From: Acidobacteriota bacterium
GTDB taxonomy: Bacteria; Acidobacteriota; Thermoanaerobaculia; Gp7-AA8
Length of the DNA stretch: 64,000 nt
Direction of reading: 5' to 3'
Assembly: GCA_019244185.1 (NCBI GenBank)
Contig: JAFATB010000023.1
Span: forward strand, 248,001 to 312,000
Part shown: positions 43,469-52,659 of the stretch, in pieces
Numbering within the stretch: position 1 is the first letter of the stretch
Layout: each line of letters begins with the position of its first letter
Made by a program: the position numbers and the translations under genes
Notes under the pieces: model-generated
Databases searched by the model: none
Seen by the model: the letters and a program-made list of their open reading frames with translations, nothing else
What the model was told of the DNA's origin: nothing

Positions 43469-45535
43469 GTGACTCGTATGAAACGAATCGCTCGCGTTCA
43501 TTTGCGTCAGCTGTCAGTTTTCATTTTTCTTCTCGCGTTGTGCGCGCCCGCGTTCGCCGCGCGGCGCCATTCCGTGCGCATCCCCGGCGCACCGTTCGAT
43601 GTGCAGTGGACGGAAGGCGGATACGCGGACAAGACCAGCGTCGAGCAGGGTGGAACGATCACGTTCCGCATCGCGACGAGCGTGAATCCGTTCACGGTCA
43701 CGATCGCGAACCTCGCCGACCTCAACACCACGCTCACGCAGATCGGCCCGTTCACGTCGCGTCCGCAGAACTGCTCGGGCGCGTATCGCACCGGCTGCGG
43801 CTGGGACGCGACGACGACATTTGCCGTGCCTGCGAACTGGCCGAGCGGCTACTACGCCGCGTCGTTCCAGACCGCGTTCGGCGTGCGGCGCATCATCTTC
43901 ATCGTGCGCTCGGCGACGCCGGGCGCGCTGTCGAAGACGGTCATCGTCGCCGCGACGAACACGTATCAGGCGTACAACTCGTTCGGCGGCGAGAGCCTCT
44001 ATCCCTCCGACGATCCCGATCGCGCGACGCATCTCTCGTTCGATCGTCCGTTCGCCGCCAGCGCGGGGCTGGGACGCTTCGACGGCTGGGAGAGCCTCTT
44101 CCTCCACTGGATGACGTCCGAGCATCGCGCGTACGAGGTCATCTCCGACAACGATCTCGAGGATCCGACGATCCTCGCGCACTACAACCTGGTCGTCTTC
44201 GTCGGCCATAGCGAGTACTGGACGAGCACCGCGCGGCAGAACCTCGAGACGTACAGCCACAACGGCGGCCACATCGCCATCTTCAGCGGCACGACGATGT
44301 GGTGGCGCGTGCGCTACGAGAACAACGGCCGGCTGATGGTCGGCTACAAGGACGCGCTGCGCGATCCGCTGTACGACACGAACCCGTCGCTCGTCACGAC
44401 GAACTGGTGGGCCGATCCGCTGTACAACCCCGAGAACCGCATCGTCGGCACGTCGTTCCGCTTCGGCGGTTACGCGAACCGCGATCCGGAGGTCCTCTAC
44501 GATTTGCTGCCGCTCGAACAGCGCACCGGCTTCTTCGTCGCCGATCCCACCAGCTGGGCGTTCAGCGGCACAGGGCTGACCAAAGGCCAGGAGTTCGGCA
44601 AGGAAGTGGCCGGACTCGAAGTCGACGGCGCGCTCTACAACTGCAACACGAACGGCGACATCCTCGGTCCCGACGGCTCCGACGGCACGCCGCTCAACCT
44701 GCACATCATCGCCGAGACGCCGGCCACCGAAGGCCACGGCATCATCGGCTACTACACGAACTCCGCGGGCGGCATGGTCTTCAACGCCGGCTCGCAGGAA
44801 TGGGCGACCGGCCTCGCCACCGATCCGGTCGTGCAGCAGATCACGCGCAACGTGCTCAATCGCCTCGGCACGGGGCAACCCGAGGTTTACGATCCCGTGT
44901 CGTCGCCGATCCTCACGCAGGAGCTCTTCAACTGCCCGCAGGATTCGGGTCCGTTCCTGCCGGGATGGACGGGCACGCGCGGCGGCGCGGAGCTCACGAA
45001 CGCGTGCGGGTACGAAGGACCGCACGGCGTGAGCCTCGCCGGCGCGGACGGCATCGCCATGCGCCGCGACTTCGCGCTCGGCAACGCGCCGCGCAGGGAC
45101 GCGAACCTGCGCTTCTACGTGAATGCGGATGCATTCGAGAACCGCGGTCCTTTCCCGACGCCGGTCGTCACGCTGGTGAGCTTCATCCGCCAGCAGTTCA
45201 AGGAATTCGCGATCGTCGAAATGTTCAAGGAAGACGGCCAGCCGGAGATCCGCCTCGCGCTACGCGGCAGCGACGGCTCGTTCCACCCCGGCACGTTCGT
45301 GAAGCTCACGGCGGGCTGGCACCTCGTCGAGGTGTCGTGGATCTCGCCCGGCACGTGCTCGCTGCAGGTCGACAGCGGAACGCCGGTGACCATCGACAAC
45401 ACGTATCTCGATCAGGGGGTGACGTCGGTGGTGCTCGAGTTCGCACCGGATGAAGCGGCGCAGAACGGCCGCGTGTGCGTCGACGCGCTCGCCATCGGCA
45501 CCACGAAGCTCGGCGGAGTGCCGGGGATTCGGTAA
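43469..45535 (+). CDS. Secreted N,N-dimethylformamidase-beta-like protein, copy 2
   Basis: A 688-residue tandem paralogue of the preceding gene, agreeing at most positions across the full length. GTG 43469 matches the start context of copy 1; ATG 43478 is an alternative. The signal peptide is RQLSVFIFLLALCAPAFA. Blocks: TNTYQAYNSFGGESLY, HLSFDRPF, VFVGHSEYWTSTARQNLETY, NGGHIAIFSGTTMWW. It has the same domain order: N-terminal beta domain, formamidase-like domain, C-terminal beta-rich domain. The 115-bp spacer has no ORF. It ends 8 bp before the convergent GT4 gene. Confidence 0.8.
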   Translation: MTRMKRIARVHLRQLSVFIFLLALCAPAFAARRHSVRIPGAPFDVQWTEGGYADKTSVEQGGTITFRIATSVNPFTVTIANLADLNTTLTQIGPFTSRPQNCSGAYRTGCGWDATTTFAVPANWPSGYYAASFQTAFGVRRIIFIVRSATPGALSKTVIVAATNTYQAYNSFGGESLYPSDDPDRATHLSFDRPFAASAGLGRFDGWESLFLHWMTSEHRAYEVISDNDLEDPTILAHYNLVVFVGHSEYWTSTARQNLETYSHNGGHIAIFSGTTMWWRVRYENNGRLMVGYKDALRDPLYDTNPSLVTTNWWADPLYNPENRIVGTSFRFGGYANRDPEVLYDLLPLEQRTGFFVADPTSWAFSGTGLTKGQEFGKEVAGLEVDGALYNCNTNGDILGPDGSDGTPLNLHIIAETPATEGHGIIGYYTNSAGGMVFNAGSQEWATGLATDPVVQQITRNVLNRLGTGQPEVYDPVSSPILTQELFNCPQDSGPFLPGWTGTRGGAELTNACGYEGPHGVSLAGADGIAMRRDFALGNAPRRDANLRFYVNADAFENRGPFPTPVVTLVSFIRQQFKEFAIVEMFKEDGQPEIRLALRGSDGSFHPGTFVKLTAGWHLVEVSWISPGTCSLQVDSGTPVTIDNTYLDQGVTSVVLEFAPDEAAQNGRVCVDALAIGTTKLGGVPGIR

Positions 45536-45543
45536 GTCCGTCG

Positions 45544-46758
45544 TCAAGCGAGACGCGCGGTGATGATCCGCGCGATCGCGTCCCACCCGAAGTCGGTGCG
45601 CGCGTCCTCGGCGGCGCGCGCGCCGAGGCGGGCGGCGAGTTGCGGATCGTCGAGCAGACGTTCCAGTGCGCGCGCGAGCGCATCCGCATCGCCGGTGGGC
45701 ACGAGCAGTCCCGACACGTCGTTCTCGACGACGTCCTGCATCGCGCCGACGGCACTGGCGACGATCGGCACGCCGAACGTCTGCGCGACGTGAATGGCGC
45801 CGCTCTGGTAGATGTCGCGATAGGGAAAGACGATCGCCGACGCGAGCTCCATCCACGCGGCCACTTCGGCGGAGTCGATGTACTCGGGGACCCACGTCAC
45901 GCGATCGGAGATGCCGAGGCGCTCGGTGAGCTCCTGGTGTTTGCGGACGTCGAAGTCGTGGAACGGGAAGCCGGCGAGCACGAGGCGCGCGCGGTCTTTC
46001 TGCCGCATGCGCGCGAACGCTTCGATGAGCACGTCCGTGCCTTTGTAGCGCGAGAGCGTGCCGAAGAAGAGAATGACCGGCTCGTTCGCGGGGAGGTTGA
46101 GGCGCCGGCGCAGCGTGTTCGCGTCGACGCCGGGCGCGCGCAGCTCGCGGAAGATCTCCTCGTTGCCGTGGTAGATCACGTCGACGCGGCTCGCGGGGAC
46201 GGGGAACGAGCGCACGAACTCGTCGCGATTGCGCGCGAAGTGCACGAACACGAAGTCGAACAGGCGATAGATGCGCCGGTAGAAAAACGCGCGCCGCGCG
46301 GAGCGGTCGAAGAGCCCCGCGGACTTGCCGCCGGCGGAGAACGGGTGGACGTTGTGGCAGATGTCCGCCAGCACGCGCGCGTTGCGGCGCAGCAGCATCA
46401 GCGGGAAGAGATCGAAGGGAAAGCGGATGTCGCCGAGAAGCACGAGATCGGGCGCGAGCTTGCGCACGCGGCGAGTCATGCGCAGCCATTCGCGGTAGTA
46501 GCGGACCGCGCGCGTCACGCGGCGCGTCTTGCGCCACGCCACCGCCCACCACGCCGTCGACACGCGACCGCTCGGCTTCGGATCCCACAGCTCGATGGTC
46601 GGCTCGACGCGGAAGTTGTGCGGCAGCGAGGCGAGCTCGTAGCTCTTCTCGGTGATCAGCGTGACGTCCGCGCCGGCGTTGGCCATGGCGCGGCAGAGCT
46701 GAAAGGCGTAGTGGATCATCCCGCCTTTGCCGGACGGCTCGATGAACGCGATCTTCAA
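45544..46758 (-). CDS. Family 4 glycosyltransferase
   Basis: A 404-residue GT-B transferase. It begins K-I-A-F-I-E-P-S-G-K-G-G-M-I-H-Y-A-F and shows ILFFGTLSRYKGTDVLIEAF and the donor-site block ASAIVFPYRDIYQSGAIHVA with GVPIVAS. TTG 46758 is the start: it overlaps the previous gene's stop as TTGA and has GGAGG upstream, so the coupled start is well supported. Last gene of the minus-strand polysaccharide arm; sugar specificity is unknown. Confidence 0.9.
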   Translation of the reverse strand: MKIAFIEPSGKGGMIHYAFQLCRAMANAGADVTLITEKSYELASLPHNFRVEPTIELWDPKPSGRVSTAWWAVAWRKTRRVTRAVRYYREWLRMTRRVRKLAPDLVLLGDIRFPFDLFPLMLLRRNARVLADICHNVHPFSAGGKSAGLFDRSARRAFFYRRIYRLFDFVFVHFARNRDEFVRSFPVPASRVDVIYHGNEEIFRELRAPGVDANTLRRRLNLPANEPVILFFGTLSRYKGTDVLIEAFARMRQKDRARLVLAGFPFHDFDVRKHQELTERLGISDRVTWVPEYIDSAEVAAWMELASAIVFPYRDIYQSGAIHVAQTFGVPIVASAVGAMQDVVENDVSGLLVPTGDADALARALERLLDDPQLAARLGARAAEDARTDFGWDAIARIITARLA

Positions 46759-47879
46759 CGCGCGGCCTCCTGATACACGGCATCGAGCCGGTCGATCCAG
46801 ACGCGCGTCGAGAAGCGTTGCCCGGCGGTGGGTCGTGTTGCGCCGCGCATCCGCGCGTGCGTCGCGCGATCGGCGAGCAGCGTCGCGATCGCGCGCGCGA
46901 GCGCGTCGGCATCGTTGGCGGGCACGAGACGGCCGACGTTCGCGTCGACGATCTCCGGAATGCCGCCGACGTTCGTGGCGACGATCGGTACGCCCGCCGC
47001 GAGCGCTTCCATCAGCACGGTCGGAAACGCGTCGTCGAGACTCGGCAGCACGAACAGCTCGCAGCCGGCGAGGAGCGCGGCGACGTCGTTGCGGTAACCG
47101 GCCCAGCGGATGTGGCGTTCGACGCCGAGCGCGTTTGCTTGCGCCGTCCACGCCGCGCGCATCGGACCGTCGCCGACGATCACGAAGCAGGCATCGGGCA
47201 CCTGCGCGACGACGTGCGGAATCGCGTCGAGCAGCACCTCGATGCCTTTGCCGGGACGCAGCACGGAGACCGTGGCGACGATGCGCGCGGAGTCGGGGAT
47301 GTCGAGATCGCGCGCGAGCAGCGCGCGGCTCTCGCGCGCGTCGCGCGCGAAGCGATCGACTTCGATGCCGTTGTGCACGGTGATGATCCGCGACGGCGCG
47401 AGACCGCCGCGCTCGAGGTAGCGGCGGCGCAGCGCGTCGGAGACGGCGATGACGCGCGACGACCAGCGGTTCGTGACGAAACGCATCAGGCGGTCGCGAA
47501 TGGCAAAACGACCATCGGCCGGCGGCGCCACGTGCAGCGTCGCCACCGACGGGATTTTCGTCAGCCGCGACGCGACCGCGGCCCAGATCGAGGCGTAGGT
47601 GAGGTGCGCGTGAATGAGATCGATGCGCTGCTCGCGGAGAAAGCGGAGCAGCTTGCGGAACGCGCGGAGGTCGCGGAGATTGCGCGCGCCGAGGTTGAGG
47701 ACCTCGATGTTCGCGGCGCGGAGCTCCTTCTCCAGCGCGTTGCCCTGGATCGTGGCGAGGCAGCAGAGAAAGAGCTCGTAGCGCGACGGATCGAGCTGCC
47801 GCGCGAACGGCACGATCAGCGACTCGGCGCCGCCGACGGTCAAGGAGTCGATGAGCCAGAGGAGGCGGATGCGCTTCAC
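46755..47879 (-). CDS. Family 4 glycosyltransferase
   Basis: A 374-residue GT-B enzyme: LLWLIDSLTVGGAESLIVPF, HAHLTYASIWAAVASRL, ITVHNGIEVDRFA, and the donor site CELFVLPSLDDAFPTVLMEA with GVPIVATNVGGIPEIV, all standard for GT4. GTG 47879 overlaps the preceding fusion gene by 4 bp (GTGA), and TTGA links it to the next. Cytoplasmic or membrane-associated; its sugar cannot be named. Confidence 0.93.
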   Translation of the reverse strand: MKRIRLLWLIDSLTVGGAESLIVPFARQLDPSRYELFLCCLATIQGNALEKELRAANIEVLNLGARNLRDLRAFRKLLRFLREQRIDLIHAHLTYASIWAAVASRLTKIPSVATLHVAPPADGRFAIRDRLMRFVTNRWSSRVIAVSDALRRRYLERGGLAPSRIITVHNGIEVDRFARDARESRALLARDLDIPDSARIVATVSVLRPGKGIEVLLDAIPHVVAQVPDACFVIVGDGPMRAAWTAQANALGVERHIRWAGYRNDVAALLAGCELFVLPSLDDAFPTVLMEALAAGVPIVATNVGGIPEIVDANVGRLVPANDADALARAIATLLADRATHARMRGATRPTAGQRFSTRVWIDRLDAVYQEAAR

Positions 47880-50119
47880 TGCGAGTCGATGACGAGCTTG
47901 CGAAGCGCGCGCCGATGTGCCCCGCCGCCGTGCGCGAGCAACTGCAGCGCCTTCGTGAGCGTGAAGAGCTGCAGCGCCGCGTCGTCGACCGGACTCGCGT
48001 AGCCCTCGAGGAACACGGCGCGGAGGCGTGCGCGCTGGCGGCGCAGGAGCGAGACGTCGGTCTCCAGCTGGAGATGCAGCAGCAGCTGCGCGACGTCTTC
48101 CATGGCCAACCCTTCGCGGAAGCCGCCGAGGTCGACGACTTCGACGCGGCGGTCGCCGATGAAGATGTTGGCGGGGATGTAGGAGCCGTGCTGCCCGACG
48201 ATCGGCAGCGGACGCTCGGCGACGGCCGCCTCGAGTCGCTGCAGGCGCTCGACGATCGACGCGTGGTGACGGCGCAGCGTCGCGTCGCCGGCCGCGGCGA
48301 GATCGAGATCGCGCAGCGCGAGCAGTACGAGAGCGGTGAGCACGTGCCGGCCGTCGTCGGCGCCGCGCGTGCCGTCCTGCATCATGCGCAGCCATGTGCC
48401 GGCCTTGTGCAGCGCCGCGGCGAGCCGCGTCACGCGTCCGCGTCGCGCGCCCTGCAGGTAGCCGGCGAGCGACTGCCCGTCCGCGCGCGCGAGCACGATC
48501 GCGGCGTGCGGCTCGTCGAACATCAACACGCGCGGCACCGTGTAGATCGTGCCGCCCATGCTCATGTCCTCGGGCTGCAGCGTCTGGCGCAGCAGCGAGA
48601 AGTTCTCGAACTCGTGACGCGCGCGGGCGAGCGGCGTGCGCTCGTCGTCGCCGTCGCGGTGCTGCCGCACGATGACGTCCCTGCGCGTGATGCCGTCCGT
48701 GATCGCGACTTCCGCGACGAATGACTCCTGCGCCTCGTAAATGCGCCGCACGCCGATCGCGCACGCGTCGAGACGCGACCAGTTGAGGCGCGCGATGCGT
48801 TCCGCCGCGCGCCGCGGCGTGTTGACCTCACCGTGGCTGTCGAGCAGCGCGATCAGCTTCGCCGCGTTCTTCCGCACGTCGAACTCGCGGCGCACCTTGT
48901 CCTGTCCCGCGCGGCCCATGCGCGCGCGGAGGTTCGGATCGGAGATCAGCCGCTGCATCGCCGCGGCGAGACGCGACGGATGCGCGGAGTCGACGAGGAT
49001 GCCGCTCGCCTCGTGCCGTACGAGCTCGGGGATGCCGGAGATCGCGGACGCGACGACCGGCTTCCCCGCCGCCATCGCCTCCATCAGCGAGACCGGAATG
49101 CCGTCCATCTGACCGTCGACCGCGATGATGTTCGGGAAGACGAAGAGGTCCGACTCCGCCATGAGCTTCGCGACTTCGTGTTGCGGCAAGAGTCCGGTGA
49201 GCTTCACGTTGTCGGCGAGCTGGTGATCGGCGATCCACGCTTCGGTCGAACGGCGCAGCGGTCCTTCGCCGACGATCGTGCATTCGAGGTCGGTCCCGCC
49301 GCGCACGAGCCGCGCGCAGGCGTCGACGAGAAACTCGAAGCCGCGGCTCGGCAGCAGCGCGGCGACCGAGAGAATGCGCGGCCGCGTCTTGGGCGGACGC
49401 TCGACCTCTTCCGCCGCGCGCGCGTACACGTCTGGATTCACGCCCGTGTGCACGACCTCGAGCTTTCCCTCGGTCAGCGCGGGATAGAGGCCGCAGAGAA
49501 ATGCCTTGTTGAACGTCGAGATGCAGCGCACGAACGTCGCCTTCTCGATCTTCTCCGGCAGCAGCAGCCGGTGCACGAAGACGTCCGGACCGTGCACGGT
49601 GAAGCTGTACGTGATCTCGCTGAGCGAGGCGATGATGTACGCCATGGTCGTCGCGTGCGAGGCAAAGTGCGAGTGCAGGTGGCGGATGCCGCGTTTCGGC
49701 AGCACGAGCGACAGATGCACGGCCTTCGGGAAGAGCGCGAGCGTGCGGACGAGCGTCGACGGACGCAGCATCGTCGCGGCCATCAGATGCAGCAGCAGGT
49801 GCACGTAGCGGCGCGGGTCTTTGAAGAACGACCGGACGTTCGAGAGCAGGATCTCCGGCGAGAGGAGCGGCAGGTAGAGAGCGCGGCGCACCCACGGCTT
49901 CGCCTCCTCGTGCACGACGCGGCCGCGATCGCGGAGCAGCGGCACGACCAGCACCGGCTGCCCGTGGCGCTCGAGCTCGTCGATCTCGCGGAGGATGAAG
50001 GTCTCGTCGATGCGCGGGAAGCGCGTCATCAGGACGGCGATGGTGGTGCGGACGCGAGGATCCGCCGCCGGCGTTTGCGTGGCGTCCGCCGCCGCGGAAA
50101 CGTCCAGCGCGGCGGTCAT
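47876..50119 (-). CDS. Fusion of family 4 glycosyltransferase and kinase-like (APH-fold) domain
   Basis: A 747-residue protein. Residues of about 25-425 are a WcaL-like GT4 (MTRFPRIDETFILREIDELE, TVHGPDVFVH, EGPLRRSTEAW and the donor block SDLFVFPNIIAVDG), paralogous to the gene at 37954. After about residue 450 comes a domain resembling aminoglycoside-phosphotransferase/LPS-kinase folds. At about 641-665 it has VGQHGSYIPANIF then EVVDLGG: the usual catalytic H-G-D is H644-G-S, while the metal Asp (D663) is kept. It may therefore be a weak or non-catalytic kinase. It starts the coupled trio of GT4 genes. Confidence 0.87.
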   Translation of the reverse strand: MTAALDVSAAADATQTPAADPRVRTTIAVLMTRFPRIDETFILREIDELERHGQPVLVVPLLRDRGRVVHEEAKPWVRRALYLPLLSPEILLSNVRSFFKDPRRYVHLLLHLMAATMLRPSTLVRTLALFPKAVHLSLVLPKRGIRHLHSHFASHATTMAYIIASLSEITYSFTVHGPDVFVHRLLLPEKIEKATFVRCISTFNKAFLCGLYPALTEGKLEVVHTGVNPDVYARAAEEVERPPKTRPRILSVAALLPSRGFEFLVDACARLVRGGTDLECTIVGEGPLRRSTEAWIADHQLADNVKLTGLLPQHEVAKLMAESDLFVFPNIIAVDGQMDGIPVSLMEAMAAGKPVVASAISGIPELVRHEASGILVDSAHPSRLAAAMQRLISDPNLRARMGRAGQDKVRREFDVRKNAAKLIALLDSHGEVNTPRRAAERIARLNWSRLDACAIGVRRIYEAQESFVAEVAITDGITRRDVIVRQHRDGDDERTPLARARHEFENFSLLRQTLQPEDMSMGGTIYTVPRVLMFDEPHAAIVLARADGQSLAGYLQGARRGRVTRLAAALHKAGTWLRMMQDGTRGADDGRHVLTALVLLALRDLDLAAAGDATLRRHHASIVERLQRLEAAVAERPLPIVGQHGSYIPANIFIGDRRVEVVDLGGFREGLAMEDVAQLLLHLQLETDVSLLRRQRARLRAVFLEGYASPVDDAALQLFTLTKALQLLAHGGGAHRRALRKLVIDSQ

Positions 50120-50144
50120 GACCGTCGCGGCGCGGGCGTCTCCG

Positions 50145-50885
50145 TCATGCCGCGCCTTTCCCCGTCAGGACGACGTCGACCGTCTGCAGCAGGATGTGGA
50201 AGTCGAGGGCCAGGCTCCAACGGTCAACGTATTGACGATCGAGCTGCAGGCCGCGATAGCCGACGCACTCGCTGCGTCCGCTGACCTGCCAGAGGCCGGT
50301 GATGCCCGGAGGCGTGGCGAAGCGGCGCACGGTGCTGCGCTGCGGCAGGTTCTCGAGGTCGCATTCGCGCAGCGGACGCGGGCCGACCAGGCTCATCGTC
50401 CCCTCGAGCACGTTGAAGAGCTGCGGCAGCTCGTCGAGGCTGTACTTGCGCAGGATGCGGCCGACGCTCGTGACGCGCGGGTCGTTCTTCGGCTTCACGA
50501 ACGCGGCGTCGGCGGTCTCGACCTTGTCCGCGCCGACGACCATCGTGCGGAACTTGTAGATGTCAAATAGATTGCAGCGGAAGCCGATGCGCCGCTGCCG
50601 GAAGATGATCGGTCCCGGGCTGGTCAGCTTGATCGCCGCCATGATCGCGAGGAACAGTGGCGCGGCGAAGGTGATGGCGGTGAGCGAAACGAGGATGTCG
50701 ATCAGGCGCTTCACGCGCGCGCCGATCGGATGCCGCGTCACGAGGTCGTAGTAGTAGGCGCCGGAGCCGGTGTCGTCGAAGAAGAGGATGCCTTTCGCGC
50801 GCTTGACAGACTGGTGCTTGCGGCGCGAACGGCCGGAGAGAAGGGCACGGTACTGAGAGATTTCGTAATCGAAGTGATAGGCCAT
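50145..50885 (-). CDS. Bacterial sugar transferase (initiating phosphoglycosyl transferase), short form
   Basis: A 246-residue PF02397-type phosphoglycosyl transferase that would load the first sugar-phosphate onto undecaprenyl phosphate. Visible blocks: RLIDILVSLTAITFAAPLFL (the membrane-inserted helix), SPGPIIFRQRRIGF, FDIYKFRTM, SLDELPQLFNVLEGTMSLVG and GPRPL with PGITGLWQVSGRS. It is short because the polytopic N-terminal domain of WcaJ-like forms is absent. It lies 25 bp upstream of the fusion gene. Confidence 0.93.
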   Translation of the reverse strand: MAYHFDYEISQYRALLSGRSRRKHQSVKRAKGILFFDDTGSGAYYYDLVTRHPIGARVKRLIDILVSLTAITFAAPLFLAIMAAIKLTSPGPIIFRQRRIGFRCNLFDIYKFRTMVVGADKVETADAAFVKPKNDPRVTSVGRILRKYSLDELPQLFNVLEGTMSLVGPRPLRECDLENLPQRSTVRRFATPPGITGLWQVSGRSECVGYRGLQLDRQYVDRWSLALDFHILLQTVDVVLTGKGAA

Positions 50886-50971
50886 GGGGCGTTTTAGTTT
50901 TTCCGTCAGAAGCTACCGACTTGCAATCGCTGCAAAACGACCGCCAGTGCTGACGCCGGTGGTGACGCGCG

Positions 50972-51706
50972 TCACACGCGCTGTGCAACAAAGACGGCGT
51001 CGGGGCAGAACGGCACGAGCGGCGGGAACTTCGAGACCGGCTCGAGCACGCGCACGAGCGGCGAGCGGAACACTTCCGGCCGGTCGAGCTTGTAGCGCAC
51101 CAGCCAGAAGCCGATGCCGTACGACGCCACGATCTTGAAGCCCGCCTCGCGCAGCAGCCGCCGCAGCTTCGTCCACGTCAGATCGACGCGCTCGCCTTTG
51201 CCGCTCATGCGCAGCAGCGTGTTGTGGATCGACCACGGGTTGAGGTGGTTGTTGAAGACGAAGTAGCCGCCGGGAACGAGGAGGTCGTGGATCGCTTTGA
51301 GCGCGCCGCGCCGCAGCTCGTCCTGCGCGTCGCCGAGGAATCGGAACGAGGTCACGAGGTTCACCGGCGCGATGCCGGCGGAATCGCGCGTGAGGTCGCG
51401 GACGATGAACGTCGTGCGCGGGCACTTCAGCCGCGCCTGCTCGACCATGTTCGCGGAGACGTCGACGCCGTACGACTCGGCCGCATGCGCCGACACGCGC
51501 TGCGTGATGCGGCCCGTGCCGCACGCGAAGTCGAGATAGCGCGGAATGCCGCCGGGAAAGAACTTCGCGGCGATGCGCTCGAGGATCTCTCCCTCGCGCT
51601 CGGTCATGTACGTGTTGAAGTCACCGCGCGAGAGGTCGCGGTCGTAGTCCGCACCCTTGTGCAGATGCGACTGCCGGTAATCGGTCGCCACCGGATCAGA
51701 ACCCAT
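50972..51706 (-). CDS. SAM-dependent methyltransferase
   Basis: A 244-residue class I methyltransferase. The SAM-binding motif I is YLDFACGTGRITQRV (about 58-72), then GVDVSANMVEQA and the loop DLLVPGGYFVFNNH. It starts within the last 11 bp of the beta-barrel gene. In this cluster it probably methylates a sugar or a lipid-linked intermediate; the acceptor is unknown. Cytoplasmic. Confidence 0.9.
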   Translation of the reverse strand: MGSDPVATDYRQSHLHKGADYDRDLSRGDFNTYMTEREGEILERIAAKFFPGGIPRYLDFACGTGRITQRVSAHAAESYGVDVSANMVEQARLKCPRTTFIVRDLTRDSAGIAPVNLVTSFRFLGDAQDELRRGALKAIHDLLVPGGYFVFNNHLNPWSIHNTLLRMSGKGERVDLTWTKLRRLLREAGFKIVASYGIGFWLVRYKLDRPEVFRSPLVRVLEPVSKFPPLVPFCPDAVFVAQRV

Positions 51707-52619
51707 AAGCCACGGTGGCGATGGCGACGTCGTAGTTGAAATCGCGTCCCGGCAGCGACGAGGTCACGTCTTCGCGCGTGTAGTAGAGGATGCCGCGCAG
51801 GTGATCGGCGAAGCGATACACCGCGACCGCGCTCCACTGCGGACGCGTGTCGCTGCGGCCGAAGTTGCTGTCGAACGGCAGGTCAGTCTGGTAGTCGCGC
51901 GTGCCGTGTCCGTACCGCGCGCTCACATACAGCCGGTTCTGCGGCACGTACTGCGGGATCCACGCGATCGACGCGTACCAACGGTCGTCATCGTAGCGCT
52001 CGTCCGTCGCGTCGGTCGTGAGATGCGCTTTCTGATAGCCGACTTCCGGAACGATGCGCCAGCCCCAGCCGCGATAGCGGATGCCGGCGCTGAAGAGCGT
52101 GTAGTCGTTGTCGAGGTTCGTCTGGAAATTGAAGCGCTGGCGCTCGGTCGACGCCGCGAGCGCGACCTGCCAGCTCGGGACGAAGCGATACGCGTACTCG
52201 CCGGCGAACGAGGTCACGCTGGCTTGGCCGACGGTGTTGCCGACGTTGTACGACGCGCGGTTGCTGGCGTGATCCGCGTAGACGTTGTACTCGTGGATCT
52301 CGCCCTCGTGAAAGAGGCCGATGCGCTCGCTGACGCTGGCCTTGCGTCCGCGCTGGTCGTAGTTGAGGTATCCGAGGTGTCCGTAAACCTCGGGGACGAA
52401 ATTGTTCGGATGCCACGCGACGCGGTACTCCGCGCCGATGGCGTTGACGTTCTGCCGCTGGCTCTCGATCGTCGCCCAGTTGAAGTTGTGGAAGACCCAG
52501 TCGGAGACGCGGACTTCCTGGCGGAACGACCCCGGGTCGCTCTTGCCGAACGGCTGAGCCGCGAGCGGCAACGCGAAGGCGAGGAGCAGCAACGCGAGAC
52601 GAATGGGCTTGAGTCTCAT
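51696..52619 (-). CDS. Outer-membrane beta-barrel protein
   Basis: A 307-residue exported protein. The signal peptide is MRLKPIRLALLLLAFALPLAA. The rest alternates aromatic and polar residues in amphipathic strands (for example FAGEYAYRFVPSWQVALAAS, WYASIAWIPQYV) and ends in Phe (ATVAYGF), as do many BamA-inserted barrels. In this locus it may serve export or attachment of the polymer, since no Wza-type protein is seen. The family is not recognised. It overlaps the methyltransferase gene by 11 bp. Confidence 0.8.
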   Translation of the reverse strand: MRLKPIRLALLLLAFALPLAAQPFGKSDPGSFRQEVRVSDWVFHNFNWATIESQRQNVNAIGAEYRVAWHPNNFVPEVYGHLGYLNYDQRGRKASVSERIGLFHEGEIHEYNVYADHASNRASYNVGNTVGQASVTSFAGEYAYRFVPSWQVALAASTERQRFNFQTNLDNDYTLFSAGIRYRGWGWRIVPEVGYQKAHLTTDATDERYDDDRWYASIAWIPQYVPQNRLYVSARYGHGTRDYQTDLPFDSNFGRSDTRPQWSAVAVYRFADHLRGILYYTREDVTSSLPGRDFNYDVAIATVAYGF

Positions 52620-52659
52620 CGGATCGCGTCCTCAGCAAAAGCGGGACCAGCGCCGTCTG

